Notes under the pieces: model-generated
Seen by the model: the letters and a program-made list of their open reading frames with translations, nothing else
Databases searched by the model: none
Told to the model about the DNA's origin: nothing
Part shown: piece by piece, positions 18,590-27,268 of the stretch
Layout: every line of letters begins with the position of its first letter
Numbering within the stretch: position 1 is the first letter of the stretch
Translations under genes and position numbers: made by a program
NCBI RefSeq assembly: GCF_016793595.1
Contig: NZ_JAEULY010000004.1
Coordinates: forward strand, 186,001-250,000
Length of the DNA: 64,000 nucleotides
Source: Phreatobacter sp.
Lineage (GTDB): Bacteria; Pseudomonadota; Alphaproteobacteria; Rhizobiales; Phreatobacteraceae
Direction: 5' to 3'

Positions 18590-19993
18590 TCAGGATGTCG
18601 CCGTCAGCGCCAGCAGGCGCTGCGGGTCCATGCCATTTCCGAGCGCATTCGCCGCCGCGACGATGCGCTTCGCCTTGTCCGCGCCCCGGATGGGCACGGT
18701 GATCTCAATGAATTTCGCCTCGACCTCCTCGGCGGAATACGGATCTTCCGTATCCCCCTTGTTGGTCGTGGCGAGCGCCGTGAACGAACGCCCGTCGGCG
18801 AGGCGCAGGGTGACGCGCGCCGGCCGCGCGGCCGGCAGCATGGCGGTCAGCGCCGGGTCCTCGTCGACGGTGACGCGCGCGGCCAGCGCGGTGACCAGCC
18901 GGTCGCCGCGCGCCTCGTCGCGGAAGGCGGCGATGGTCGCGCCGCCATTGACCAGCGCCGTCGCCAGCGCGAAGGGCAGCGAGAACTTCGCCGCCAGCAT
19001 CGATTTCGGTTCGGGATCGTCGAGCTGCGCCGCCCAGACATAAGTCTCGACCTCGATGCCCAGCACCTCCCGCGGATCGACCTTGCCGGCCTCGACCAGG
19101 ATGCGCTCCAGCGCATCCAGCGCCGCGTGGGTGTAGCGGCAGGCGGCGTGGCGCTTGAAATAGTTGCGGGCGATCTCCCAGCGCGTGCCGAGATCGGCGA
19201 CCATCTCGTCGGGGTGGAAGTCCGTGGCCGCCACTGTCCCATAGACGGTCGCGACGCCGTCGCGCTCGCCGGTCAGGCCGGAAGCGACCATTTCCCAGGC
19301 GAACAGGCCGAGCTTGTTGGAGAAGCCCGCATAGGAATTGCGGACGGTGGCCCCCTCCAGCATGGTCTTGCGGCTGGTGGTCAGCCCGAGCGACGAGGCG
19401 ACGTTGATGGCCGCGACCATCGCCTCCGCATTCGCCTTGTGGAGCTTCGCCACGGCGAGAGCCGCGCCGACCGTGCCCCAGGTCCCGTGCGGGTGCATGG
19501 TGACGACCAGCTTGGAGGCGATGCCGATGCGCGCGCCGATCTCGTAGCCGAGCGCCACGGCCGCGATCAGGTCTTCGCCGGACGCGCCGAGCCGCGCCGC
19601 CGCAATGAGCGCCGCCGGCACGACATGGATGCCGGGATGGCCGCGCGCATATTGGTTGCCCTCGTCGATCTCCAGCATCGTGCCGGCAATGCCGCCCATG
19701 AACGCGGCGTTGGAGGCGGAGAGCTTCGCCCCGCCGCCGATCACTTGCGCCTCGCCCACCCCGTCCAGCGCCTCCAGCCGGGCGACCAGTGCGCGCATTT
19801 CCGGCTCGGCCATGCCAGCCGTGATCGCGCCGATGCTGTCGTAGATGACCTGCTTCGTCCGGGTGACGACCACTGGCGGCAGACTGGCAAAGGTTACGCC
19901 CGCCGCGAACCGCCCCCATTGGGCGAGCCAGCCGGACCGGGGTTCCGCCGCCAGTGCCGATGCCGTCTTCACGCCTGACGTCACGATGGCCAT
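18590..19993 (-). CDS. MmgE/PrpD family protein
   Basis: A 467-residue member of the 2-methylcitrate dehydratase/cis-aconitate decarboxylase/iminodisuccinate epimerase family. Signature segments are QVIYDSIGAITAGM, NAAFMGGIAGTMLEIDEGNQ, HPGIHVVPAALIAAA and MHPHGTWGTVGAALAVAK. The start was placed at ATG 19993 because CGGGA lies 7-8 bases upstream; a GTG at 19999 overlapping the livF stop is the alternative. In this operon it may catalyse an elimination or isomerisation on a polycarboxylate ahead of the isocitrate-lyase-type enzyme encoded next. Confidence 0.87.
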   Translation of the reverse strand: MAIVTSGVKTASALAAEPRSGWLAQWGRFAAGVTFASLPPVVVTRTKQVIYDSIGAITAGMAEPEMRALVARLEALDGVGEAQVIGGGAKLSASNAAFMGGIAGTMLEIDEGNQYARGHPGIHVVPAALIAAARLGASGEDLIAAVALGYEIGARIGIASKLVVTMHPHGTWGTVGAALAVAKLHKANAEAMVAAINVASSLGLTTSRKTMLEGATVRNSYAGFSNKLGLFAWEMVASGLTGERDGVATVYGTVAATDFHPDEMVADLGTRWEIARNYFKRHAACRYTHAALDALERILVEAGKVDPREVLGIEVETYVWAAQLDDPEPKSMLAAKFSLPFALATALVNGGATIAAFRDEARGDRLVTALAARVTVDEDPALTAMLPAARPARVTLRLADGRSFTALATTNKGDTEDPYSAEEVEAKFIEITVPIRGADKAKRIVAAANALGNGMDPQRLLALTATS

Positions 19994-19995
19994 GG

Positions 19996-20709
19996 TCACA
20001 TCCCGAGATAAGCGCGACGGAGATCGTCGGACGCGGCGAGATCGGCTGCCTTGCCCTGAAGAGCGAAGACGCCGTTCTCGAGGATGAAGGCGCGCGCGGC
20101 GACCTCCAGCGACTGGACGACGTTCTGCTCGACCAGCATCACCGCGAGGCCGTCGGCATTGATCCGCCGGACGAGGCCGAACATCTCCTCGACCAGCAGC
20201 GGCGAGAGGCCAAGCGAGGGCTCGTCGAGGATCAGAAGGCGCGGTTCGGCCATCAGCCCGCGGCCGATGGCGAGCATCTGCTGTTCGCCGCCCGACAGCG
20301 TGCCGGCAGCCTGTTTCGTGCGCTCCATCAGGCGCGGAAAGGTCTCGAAGACCCTGTCGAGATTGGCCGCGCGATTGGCCCTGGCGCGGCGGTAGGAGCC
20401 GAGCTCGAGATTCTCGCGCACGGTCATGTTGGGGAAGATCTTGCGCCCTTCCGGCACATGGATCAGCCCCTCCGCGACGATGCGCTCGGGCGCCATGTTG
20501 GTGATGTCCTGCCCCGCGAAGGCGATCCGCCCTGCCGTCGCGCCGCAGACGCCGGATATGACCTTGTTCAGCGTGGTCTTGCCGACGCCGTTGGAGCCGA
20601 GCACGGCGACGATCTCGCCGGGCTCGACGGTCATCGAGATGCCGCGCAGGATCTCGGTCTGTCCATAGCCGGCGGTCAGGCCGTCAATGGTGAGAAGCGG
20701 CTCAGCCAT
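19996..20709 (-). CDS. livF: Branched-chain-type ABC transporter ATPase (LivF)
   Basis: A 237-residue ABC ATPase with Walker A LGSNGVGKTTLNK, signature LSGGEQQMLAIGRGL and Walker B RLLILDEPSLGLSP. It is of the LivF type, energising a hydrophobic amino acid-type importer together with LivG. The ATG at 20709 gives an 8-base overlap with livG and a normal LivF N-terminus (MAEPLLTIDGLTAGYG). Upstream in-frame sequence lies inside livG and is not used. Confidence 0.92.
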   Translation of the reverse strand: MAEPLLTIDGLTAGYGQTEILRGISMTVEPGEIVAVLGSNGVGKTTLNKVISGVCGATAGRIAFAGQDITNMAPERIVAEGLIHVPEGRKIFPNMTVRENLELGSYRRARANRAANLDRVFETFPRLMERTKQAAGTLSGGEQQMLAIGRGLMAEPRLLILDEPSLGLSPLLVEEMFGLVRRINADGLAVMLVEQNVVQSLEVAARAFILENGVFALQGKAADLAASDDLRRAYLGM

Positions 20710-21442
20710 GGGCGGCCCTCCCCGCCAGCCGCCCGGCCGCGCCCTGTCCGAGATAGGCCTCGACCACCTGCGGGTCGGAAACCACCTCGGCCGGCGTGCC
20801 GGCGGCAATGGTGCGACCATTGGCGATGACGTGGACGCGCTCGCAGAGGCTCATCACCGCCTGCATGACGTGCTCGATCATCAGGATCGTCACGCCCTTG
20901 TCGCGGATCGCCCGGATCACCGGCACGATGTCGCGGATCTCGGACGGGTTGAGCCCAGCGAGCACCTCGTCCAGCAGCAGGAGCTTGGGGTCTGTGGCGA
21001 GAGCCCGGGCAAGCTCCAGCCTTTTCCGGCCGGCGACCGTCAGGGCCGAGGCGGGACGGTCGAGATCGGCAAGCCCGACGAGCGATGCCACCTGCTCGGC
21101 CCGCGCAAAGGCCTCCTCGCGTCCGTGATGGCGCAGATAGGCGCCGACGGCGACATTCTCGCGCACGGTGAGGCCGGCAAAGGGCTGGACGATCTGGAAG
21201 GTGCGCGCGATGCCGAGCATGGCCAGCGCCTCGGGCGGCCGTCCCGTGACGTCCGCGCCCTCGAACAGGACGCGGCCGGCGGTCGGCCGCTCGAAGCCGG
21301 AGATCATCGTGAACAGCGTCGTCTTGCCGGCGCCGTTCGGGCCGATCAGGCCGCTGATCGAGCCTCTGGCGACCGTCATCGACACGTCCGAGACCGCGAC
21401 GAGCCCGCCGAACCGTTTGGTGACGCCTTCGACGCTCAGCAT
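20702..21442 (-). CDS. livG: Branched-chain-type ABC transporter ATPase (LivG)
   Basis: A 246-residue ABC ATPase with Walker A IGPNGAGKTTLFTM, the longer LivG-type helical region, Walker B KLLLLDEVLAGLNP and the switch His in MIEHVMQAVM. The signature segment reads LTVAGRKRLELARAL, where many relatives have LS.G. It pairs with LivF. The start overlaps the livM stop (TGATG). Confidence 0.92.
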   Translation of the reverse strand: MLSVEGVTKRFGGLVAVSDVSMTVARGSISGLIGPNGAGKTTLFTMISGFERPTAGRVLFEGADVTGRPPEALAMLGIARTFQIVQPFAGLTVRENVAVGAYLRHHGREEAFARAEQVASLVGLADLDRPASALTVAGRKRLELARALATDPKLLLLDEVLAGLNPSEIRDIVPVIRAIRDKGVTILMIEHVMQAVMSLCERVHVIANGRTIAAGTPAEVVSDPQVVEAYLGQGAAGRLAGRAAHG

Positions 21443-22425
21443 CAGCGCGCCCTCCGGTCGAGGAGGCCGATGACGCCGCGTGGCGCGAAGGCGATGATGA
21501 GGATCAGCAACACGCCATAGACGACAAGATCGACGCCGGGGACATTCGAGCCGAGCAGCGCGTGGATCGCGACCTTGGCCGCCTCGCCGAGGCCGATGAG
21601 CGTCAATGCGCCGACCAGCGGGCCGAACACCGTGGCGATGCCGCCGACGATAGGCGCCAGCAGCGCCTCCACCGAGATCCAGGCGCCATAGGCGATATTG
21701 GCGTCCACATAGAGGAATTTCTGGGTGTAGAGCGCGCCGGCCAGCGCCGTGATCGCGGCCGAAAGCGTGATCGCCCTCAGCTTCACTTTCAGCGTGTCGA
21801 CGCCGAGCGCGCGGGCGGCATCCTCATTCTCCCGGACCGCGACGAGATAGGTGCCGAAGCGCGACCGCTCGATCAGCCGGTTGAGCAGCAATACCAGCGC
21901 CACGAAGGCGAGCGCGAGATAGTAGAAGGCCTCGCGGGAGGCGAATTGCAGGTTGGTCCAGCCGACATCCAGCTTGACCAGCGTGCCGGCGGCGCCGCCG
22001 GTGATCGGCGCGGCATTGGCGAGAATGCGGAAGACCTCGGCGAAGGCCAGCGTCACCAGCGCGAAATAGGAGCCGCGCAGCCGCGCCCTGAACGCCAGAA
22101 AGCCGATCACCACGCCGATGGCCGCCCCGAACGCCACGGCCGCGACCAGTGCGGCCCAGGCATTGACGCCGTAGCGGGTCTGAAGGATCGCCTGCGCATA
22201 GGCACCGGTGCCGAAGAACGCAGCATGCCCGAAGGAGAACTGGCCGCCATAGCCGCCGGCGAGGTTCCAGCCCTGCGCCGCCAGCGCGATGATCAGCACG
22301 AAGACCATCAGGTTATAGAGCGTGTTGGCACCGGCAAAAATGCCCGCCCCGACCAGAGCGGGCGCGACGAGCGGCAGGGCAGCGAGACCGAGAATCGTCA
22401 GCAGGATGGAGCGGTAGGCGGTCAT
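21442..22425 (-). CDS. livM: Branched-chain-type ABC transporter permease (LivM)
   Basis: A 327-residue inner-membrane permease with about 8-10 hydrophobic helices. Family segments include NLAGGYGGQFSFGHAAFFGTGAYA, the cytoplasmic loop RGSYFALVTLAFAEVFR and VRENEDAARALGVDTLKVK, which couples to the ATPase. The ATG at 22425 overlaps the livH stop by 4 bases. The open frame further upstream overlaps livH and is not coding. Confidence 0.92.
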   Translation of the reverse strand: MTAYRSILLTILGLAALPLVAPALVGAGIFAGANTLYNLMVFVLIIALAAQGWNLAGGYGGQFSFGHAAFFGTGAYAQAILQTRYGVNAWAALVAAVAFGAAIGVVIGFLAFRARLRGSYFALVTLAFAEVFRILANAAPITGGAAGTLVKLDVGWTNLQFASREAFYYLALAFVALVLLLNRLIERSRFGTYLVAVRENEDAARALGVDTLKVKLRAITLSAAITALAGALYTQKFLYVDANIAYGAWISVEALLAPIVGGIATVFGPLVGALTLIGLGEAAKVAIHALLGSNVPGVDLVVYGVLLILIIAFAPRGVIGLLDRRAR

Positions 22426-23303
22426 GCCCGCGCCCCGAACAGGCCGGTCGGCCGCAGCAGCAGCACGAGGATGAAGATCAGGAAGATGCCGATCTGGCCG
22501 AGGCTGTCGCCGAGATAGAGGCCGCAGAGGCTCTCGACGACGCCGATGATCAGGCCGCCGACCAGCGCGCCGGGGATGGAGCCCATGCCGCCGAGCACGA
22601 CCACCGTGAAGGCGACCAGCACGAAGGCATTGCCGGCGCGCGGGTTCACGTAGAACGAGGGCATCAGCAGGCAGGCGGCGATGGCGATGGTCGCGGCCCC
22701 CAGCCCGAAGGTCACGGCATAGACGTGGTTGACGTCGATGCCGACCAGCGCCGCGCCCAGCTTCTCCTTCGCCACCGCCCGGATCGCCTTGCCGGTATCG
22801 GTCAGCGCGAGGATCGCCCAGAGCGCGCCCGCGACGAGGATCGCCACGCCGAAGCCGATGACACGCGGCAATGACAGGAGCGCGAAGCCGAGATCGACGA
22901 TGGAGAACGAATAGTCGAGCGTCAGCGAGCGCGTGTCCGAGCGGAAAACCGCCAGCAGCGCGTTCTCGATGACGATGGAGAGACCCAGCGTGACCAGCAG
23001 GATCGCGCCATCGTCGTTGCGGCTCGCCGGCGAGATGACGAAGCGCTGGAGCCCATAGCCGAACAGGAAGAACAGCGCGGCGAGCGGCACGATGGCGAGA
23101 TAGGGATCGAGCCCGAGGCTGAGATGGACCATCAGCACCGCGAACATGGCGAGCGTCAGCATCGCACCATGGGCGAAATTGATGATGTGCAGCACGCCGT
23201 AGACAAGCGTCAGACCCAGCGCCACGAGCGCATAGACCGCGCCGGTCAGGAGGCCGTTCAGCACGGCCTCCAGCACGATCTGCGGCGGATAGGACCTCAG
23301 CAC
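22422..23303 (-). CDS. livH: Branched-chain-type ABC transporter permease (LivH)
   Basis: A permease of about 293 residues with LivH hallmarks: LNGLLTGAVYALVALGLTLVYGVLHIINFAHG and the coupling segment DTGKAIRAVAKEKLGAALVGIDV. A GTG start at 23303 is proposed because AAAGG lies 10 bases upstream and the resulting N-terminus matches the family's usual length. An ATG at 23363 would add a non-hydrophobic, Arg-rich 20-residue extension. The start is therefore moderately uncertain. Confidence 0.88.
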   Translation of the reverse strand: MLRSYPPQIVLEAVLNGLLTGAVYALVALGLTLVYGVLHIINFAHGAMLTLAMFAVLMVHLSLGLDPYLAIVPLAALFFLFGYGLQRFVISPASRNDDGAILLVTLGLSIVIENALLAVFRSDTRSLTLDYSFSIVDLGFALLSLPRVIGFGVAILVAGALWAILALTDTGKAIRAVAKEKLGAALVGIDVNHVYAVTFGLGAATIAIAACLLMPSFYVNPRAGNAFVLVAFTVVVLGGMGSIPGALVGGLIIGVVESLCGLYLGDSLGQIGIFLIFILVLLLRPTGLFGARA

Positions 23304-23424
23304 GGACGTCAATGCCTTTCGACAAGCACAGCGGGGGCGTTCTGGCCGGATGGAACCGGCCATGGAACAGATCGGATCAGTGGGAGGGATCCGGCCGGAT
23401 ATCGCCAGCCGGGCCGAAGGACCG

Positions 23425-24642
23425 TCAGCCGACCACCGGGAAGACTGGCTTGGCGTCGGCGAAGGCGTCGGGGAAGATCACCTTGATGTCGCCGCCCTGG
23501 ACCTGCGTGTTGACCGGCGCCGCGCCCATGTTCTGGCCGTTCTCGAACTTGGTCGGGCCGTAGGGCATGATGTGGTCGGAGAAGGTCGAAGCGGCGAGCG
23601 CCTCGATGATCTTCACCCGGTCACGCGAGCCGGCGCGTTCGATGGCGTCCGCCGTCAGCTTCACCGCCGAATAGTTCAGCGGCACGTTGTAGAGCCAGAA
23701 GCGGCCCGTCGCCTCGACCTGCCGGCGCAGTTCGGCGGTCTTCGGCTTGCGCGGATCGGCCCAGTGGTTGCAATCCATGACGTTGAGGGCGGCGTCCGGG
23801 AACTCCTTCACGAAGCGGAAGTTCGAGGCCGCGCCGTTGAGCACCGCATAGATGCCTTTCGGCCGGATGCGCTGCTGCTGCATGGTGCGGGCGAGCAGAA
23901 CGAACTCGCCGTAATAGCTCGACGGGATGACCAGATCGGGGTTCAGCGCGCGGATGCGCAGCGCGACGTTGGACATGTCGCGCGCGGGCGTCGGATGGGC
24001 GATGGTCTCCAGGATCTGGAAGCCGAGCGCCGTCAGGCGCTCGTTCATCAACTTGGCGAGGCCGGTGCCGAACAGGCCGTCCTCGTGGACCAGCACCACG
24101 GTCTTGGCGGGCTTGCCGGCCGCGTCGTTCAGCTTGACGAGGTTCTCGATGGCAACGCGCGTGCAGGTGCCGAAGCCCGGTCCGAACCGGAAGGTGTTTT
24201 TCAGGCCGCGCGAGACGATCTGGTCGGACACGCCGACATCGACCACATAGGGCAGGTCGTAGCGGGAGGCGGCCTGCGAGGCCGCGAGGCAGATTGGCGA
24301 GGCGAAGCCGCCGACCACGGCCGCGACGCCCTCGGCGTGCATCCGCTCGACCTCCTGCGTGCCGGCCTCCGGGTTCGAGCGCGCGTCGCCGAAGACCATC
24401 TCGATCTTCGCGCCGCCGAGCGACTTGATGCCGCCGGCCTGATTGATCTCGTTGATCGCCGCCTCGGCGCCGATCCGGCCGTACTCGCCGTCCTGCGCGA
24501 GATTGCCGGTCACCGGCTGGAGGATGCCGAGCTTGACGGGCGCCGCCTGCGCCCGGACGAGGCCCGGTGCCGAGAGGACCATGGCGCCCGCAGCGCCGGT
24601 TGCAAGAAGATGTCGCCGGGAAAAGCCGTCGGTGGCCGTCAT
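23425..24642 (-). CDS. ABC transporter substrate-binding protein (LivK-type)
   Basis: A 405-residue periplasmic binding protein of the Peripla_BP_6 family, with an N-terminal twin-arginine-like signal FSRRHLLATGAAGAMVLSAPGLVRAQA. The mature protein begins APVKLGILQPVTGNLAQDGEYGR, and NEINQAGGIKSLGGAKIEMVFGDARSNP is typical of LivK/AmiC-like receptors. The ATG at 24642 has GGAG about 10 bases upstream. Specificity cannot be predicted: relatives bind branched amino acids, amides, urea or aromatic acids. It is the first structural gene of the leftward operon and follows the GntR gene by 108 bases. Confidence 0.9.
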   Translation of the reverse strand: MTATDGFSRRHLLATGAAGAMVLSAPGLVRAQAAPVKLGILQPVTGNLAQDGEYGRIGAEAAINEINQAGGIKSLGGAKIEMVFGDARSNPEAGTQEVERMHAEGVAAVVGGFASPICLAASQAASRYDLPYVVDVGVSDQIVSRGLKNTFRFGPGFGTCTRVAIENLVKLNDAAGKPAKTVVLVHEDGLFGTGLAKLMNERLTALGFQILETIAHPTPARDMSNVALRIRALNPDLVIPSSYYGEFVLLARTMQQQRIRPKGIYAVLNGAASNFRFVKEFPDAALNVMDCNHWADPRKPKTAELRRQVEATGRFWLYNVPLNYSAVKLTADAIERAGSRDRVKIIEALAASTFSDHIMPYGPTKFENGQNMGAAPVNTQVQGGDIKVIFPDAFADAKPVFPVVG

Positions 24643-24750
24643 GATCGATCGTCTCCGTCTGTTCGCTCTCTGGGGCAGCCCGCGTTCAGCGCCGGCTTGT
24701 CGTTGTTGCGGAACGCCCCGATGCATCGATGACGCGCCGGAGCGGAAGGC

Positions 24751-25557
24751 TCAGTCGTTGGCGGCGGCTCCATTGACGCCGACGCCCATGCGCAGCCGCT
24801 CGACCGGCGACCAGAGCCGGTCGCCGCCGGAATCGATCCGCACGAGATCCATCTGGAAGGAATAGCGGTCGGGCCGGTAGAGCGCGGTCAGGTGCTCGAT
24901 GCCGCGGCGCTTCATGTCGAAGACGGTGCGGGTCAGCGCCAGCAGCGGCGCGCCGATGTCGATGCCGAGCGCTTCCGCGACATCCGGCCCGGCCAGCGTC
25001 GCGGTGATGGTCTGGGTCGCGCGGTCGACCTTGACGCCGGAGCGCTCGATCAGGGTGAGCAGGGGCTTGGCGCCGAGCTCGGCCTCCGAATAGGTCTGGC
25101 CGATGCGCTGGGGCACATGGGTCACGAGGTAGGAGAAGGGCTCGCCATCGATGATGCGCACGCGCACCGAGCGCTGCACCTTCTCGCCGGGGTCGAGCCT
25201 CAGGGCGTCGGCGATCTCGGGCGCGGCCTCGACATAGGCGAATTGCAGCAGCTTCACATCGGTCGAGCGCCCCATCTCGACCAGATGCGCCAGCGCGTTG
25301 GAGAGGTCGGCGACGATGGGCCGCTTGATCATGCGGGCGGTGATGAAGGTCCCCGCCCCCGGCCGGCGTGAGATCAGCCCCTCGCGCTCGAGTTCGGCCA
25401 GCGCCCGGCGGATGGTCACGCGCGAGACATCGTGGAGATCGGCAAGGTCCGGCTCCGACGGCAGACGCGTGCCGGGCGTCAGCTCGCCCGACGAGATGCG
25501 ATCGCGGAGCGTCAGATAGACCCGCCTGGTCTTTGAGGTCTCTATCGCTTCTGTCAT
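24751..25557 (-). CDS. GntR family transcriptional regulator (HutC/UTRA subfamily)
   Basis: A 268-residue regulator. The winged helix-turn-helix (about residues 8-75) contains RLPSEPDLADLHDVSRVTIR and LEREGLISRRPGAGTFI. The C-terminal UTRA effector domain covers about residues 95-240. The ATG at 25557 is preferred because GGGAGGG lies about 8 bases upstream. It stands between the divergent leuCD operon and the livK-led operon, so it probably represses both in the absence of a pathway-derived ligand. Candidate half-sites with the GTCTA core lie in the adjacent intergenic region. Confidence 0.9.
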   Translation of the reverse strand: MTEAIETSKTRRVYLTLRDRISSGELTPGTRLPSEPDLADLHDVSRVTIRRALAELEREGLISRRPGAGTFITARMIKRPIVADLSNALAHLVEMGRSTDVKLLQFAYVEAAPEIADALRLDPGEKVQRSVRVRIIDGEPFSYLVTHVPQRIGQTYSEAELGAKPLLTLIERSGVKVDRATQTITATLAGPDVAEALGIDIGAPLLALTRTVFDMKRRGIEHLTALYRPDRYSFQMDLVRIDSGGDRLWSPVERLRMGVGVNGAAAND

Positions 25558-25640
25558 GGTGACGCCCTCCCCTCGACGGTCGGTCGGAGCCAAGGCCCCT
25601 TCGTCGTCCCGGCTTGTGATGGTCGCCGTGGCAAGACGCA

Positions 25641-25650
25641 TTTGTCTACC
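25641..25650 (+). promoter_or_regulatory. Candidate GntR/HutC half-site 1
   Basis: TTTGTCTACC in the GntR-leuC intergenic region. It shares TTTGTCTA with the second copy 47 bases downstream. GTCTA is the core found in several HutC-subfamily operators (NagR/DasR type). Assignment is inferred from position and repetition. Confidence 0.35.
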
Positions 25651-25679
25651 GACCTGTTCGATGGGAAGTGATAACGAAT

Positions 25680-25709
25680 TTTCCGCTTTTGTCTATCCTA
25701 TGATACAAT
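25680..25709 (+). promoter_or_regulatory. Candidate leuCD promoter
   Basis: An AT-rich stretch in otherwise GC-rich DNA. TACAAT at 25704-25709 is a good -10 element, and the region 17-18 bases upstream (around 25680-25686) is a poor -35, which suggests regulated or activator-dependent transcription. The second TTTGTCTA copy lies between the two elements, a position suited to repression. Confidence 0.4.
25688..25697 (+). promoter_or_regulatory. Candidate GntR/HutC half-site 2
   Basis: TTTGTCTATC, located between the -35 and -10 regions of the presumed leuCD promoter. Together with GATACAA at 25702-25708 it forms an imperfect inverted repeat with a 2-base asymmetry. Confidence 0.38.
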
Positions 25710-25773
25710 CTTGCGCGGTCAAGCCGAGATCGCAACCTGCGGCCTGCTGCGGCATCATGAACCGGACAAAGCC

Positions 25774-27171
25774 TTGCCCGCTCCACTGACCCTGTTCGAC
25801 AAGCTCTGGCTCGGCCATGTCGTCACCGAGCGCGACGACGGCCTCGCCCTGCTCTGGATCGACCGTCACTTCGTCCACGAGGGCTCCCACCACGCCTTCG
25901 GGCAGATCGCGGCGCGGGGCGCGACCGTCGCGCGGCCGGACCTGACCTTCGGTGTCGCCGACCACTACGTGCCGACGCGCGGGCGCGGCCTGCCGATCCC
26001 CGATGCCTCGGTCGCGCGCATGGTCGATCAGCTCGCCGCCAATACCGCCGCCCACGGCATCACGCTGTTCGGCCTCGATGATGCCCGGCAGGGCATCGTC
26101 CATGTCACAGGCACCGAACAGGGGCTGACCCTGCCCGGCCTCGCCGTCGTCTGCGGCGACAGCCACACCTCCACCCATGGCGCCTTCGGGGCCTATGCCT
26201 TCGGCATCGGCGCGTCGGAGGTCGCCCATGTGCTGGCGACGCAGACGCTCTGGCAGAAGAAGCCGAAACGCATGCGCATCTCGGTCGATGGCAAGGTTGC
26301 CCCGGGCATCACCGCCAAGGACATCATGCTGACCGTCATCGCGACCATCGGCGCCGACGGCGCGGCCGGCCACGCGATTGAATTTGCGGGCTCGGCCATA
26401 CGCGGATTGTCGATGGAGGGCCGCATGACCCTCTGCAACATGTCGATCGAGGCTGGCGGACGCTGCGGCATGGTCGCCCCCGATGAGACGACATACGCCT
26501 ATCTCGCCGGCCGCCCCTTTGCGCCGGCCGGCGATATCTGGACCGCCGCCGTCGAGGACTGGCAGCGCCTGCCGACCGATCCGGATGCCGTGTTCGACAT
26601 GGAAGTCGCGCTCGACGGCGCCGATATCGCGCCGACCGTGACATGGGGCACCAGCCCGGAACAGGCCCTGCCGATCACGGCGAGCGTGCCCGACCCCACC
26701 GGCATGACCGATGCCGTCAAGGCAGCCGCGACGCGCGACGCGCTGGACTACATGGAGCTTGCTCCGGGCCAGAAGCTGGACACCATCGCGGTGGACCGGG
26801 TGTTCATCGGCTCCTGCACCAATGCGCGGATCGAGGATTTGCGCGCCGCCGCCGGCGTGCTCGCCGGCAAGCGCGCGAAGGTGCCCGGCCTCGTCTCGCC
26901 GGGATCGTCGCTGGTCAAGCAGCAGGCCGAGCAGGAGGGCCTTGCCCGCATCTTCACCGAGGCCGGGCTCGAATGGGTCGCGTCCGGCTGTTCCATGTGC
27001 GTCGGCATGAATGGCGACATGGTCGCGCCCGGCGAGCGCTGCGCCTCGACCACCAACCGCAATTTCAAGGGGCGTCAGGGGCCGGGTGCGCGCACGCATC
27101 TGATGTCGCCGGCCATGGTCGCGGCGGCGGCCGTCACGGGTCATCTCACCGATGTGAGGCGCCTGTCATGA
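25774..27171 (+). CDS. leuC: 3-isopropylmalate dehydratase-type large subunit (LeuC-like)
   Basis: A 465-residue aconitase-superfamily large subunit. The [4Fe-4S] cluster cysteines are in [14 protein letters not shown] and [14 protein letters not shown], and substrate-binding motifs include [22 protein letters not shown] and [18 protein letters not shown]. The TTG at 25774 ([17 protein letters not shown] when initiated with Met) gives the usual LeuC N-terminus and length. LeuC with LeuD isomerises 3-isopropylmalate in leucine synthesis, but relatives hydrate dimethylmaleate or methylated maleates. No other leucine genes are near, and the GntR and lyase neighbours favour a catabolic hydro-lyase. 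The stop overlaps an ATG (ATGA) in the first copy of the 80-bp repeat. Confidence 0.85.
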   Translation: MPAPLTLFDKLWLGHVVTERDDGLALLWIDRHFVHEGSHHAFGQIAARGATVARPDLTFGVADHYVPTRGRGLPIPDASVARMVDQLAANTAAHGITLFGLDDARQGIVHVTGTEQGLTLPGLAVVCGDSHTSTHGAFGAYAFGIGASEVAHVLATQTLWQKKPKRMRISVDGKVAPGITAKDIMLTVIATIGADGAAGHAIEFAGSAIRGLSMEGRMTLCNMSIEAGGRCGMVAPDETTYAYLAGRPFAPAGDIWTAAVEDWQRLPTDPDAVFDMEVALDGADIAPTVTWGTSPEQALPITASVPDPTGMTDAVKAAATRDALDYMELAPGQKLDTIAVDRVFIGSCTNARIEDLRAAAGVLAGKRAKVPGLVSPGSSLVKQQAEQEGLARIFTEAGLEWVASGCSMCVGMNGDMVAPGERCASTTNRNFKGRQGPGARTHLMSPAMVAAAAVTGHLTDVRRLS

Positions 27172-27268
27172 GGCCGTTCACCCGCGAACCGGCCATGGTC
27201 GCGGCGGCGGCCGTCACGGGTCATCTCACCGATGTGAGGCGCCTGTCATGAGGCCGTTCACCCGCGAA
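27109..27268 (+). repeat. Exact 80-bp tandem duplication at the leuC-leuD junction
   Basis: Positions 27109-27188 are repeated without a mismatch at 27189-27268. The unit holds the last 21 codons of leuC, the ATGA overlap and the first 7 codons of leuD. Because 80 is not a multiple of 3, the first ATG (27168) opens a 27-codon frame that starts like LeuD, reads into a second copy of the LeuC C-terminus and stops at 27251, overlapping the true leuD ATG at 27248. Confidence 0.97.
27168..27251 (+). CDS. 27-residue chimeric mini-ORF created by the duplication
   Basis: This frame begins [10 protein letters not shown] (as LeuD does) and ends [10 protein letters not shown] (as LeuC does). It overlaps the leuC stop by 4 bases upstream and the leuD start by 4 bases downstream, so it could pass terminating and re-initiating ribosomes along by coupling. 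The peptide is unlikely to have a function of its own. Whether it is translated is unknown. Confidence 0.4.
   Translation: MRPFTREPAMVAAAAVTGHLTDVRRLS

Noticed and set aside
22426..23325. Upstream extension of the livM frame to 627 codons
   Set aside because: It overlaps livH entirely and is Arg-rich; LivM proper starts at 22425.
27109..27268. Attachment-site duplication from an integrated element
   Set aside because: The copies are directly adjacent with no element between them, and no integrase is near; a simple tandem duplication fits better.
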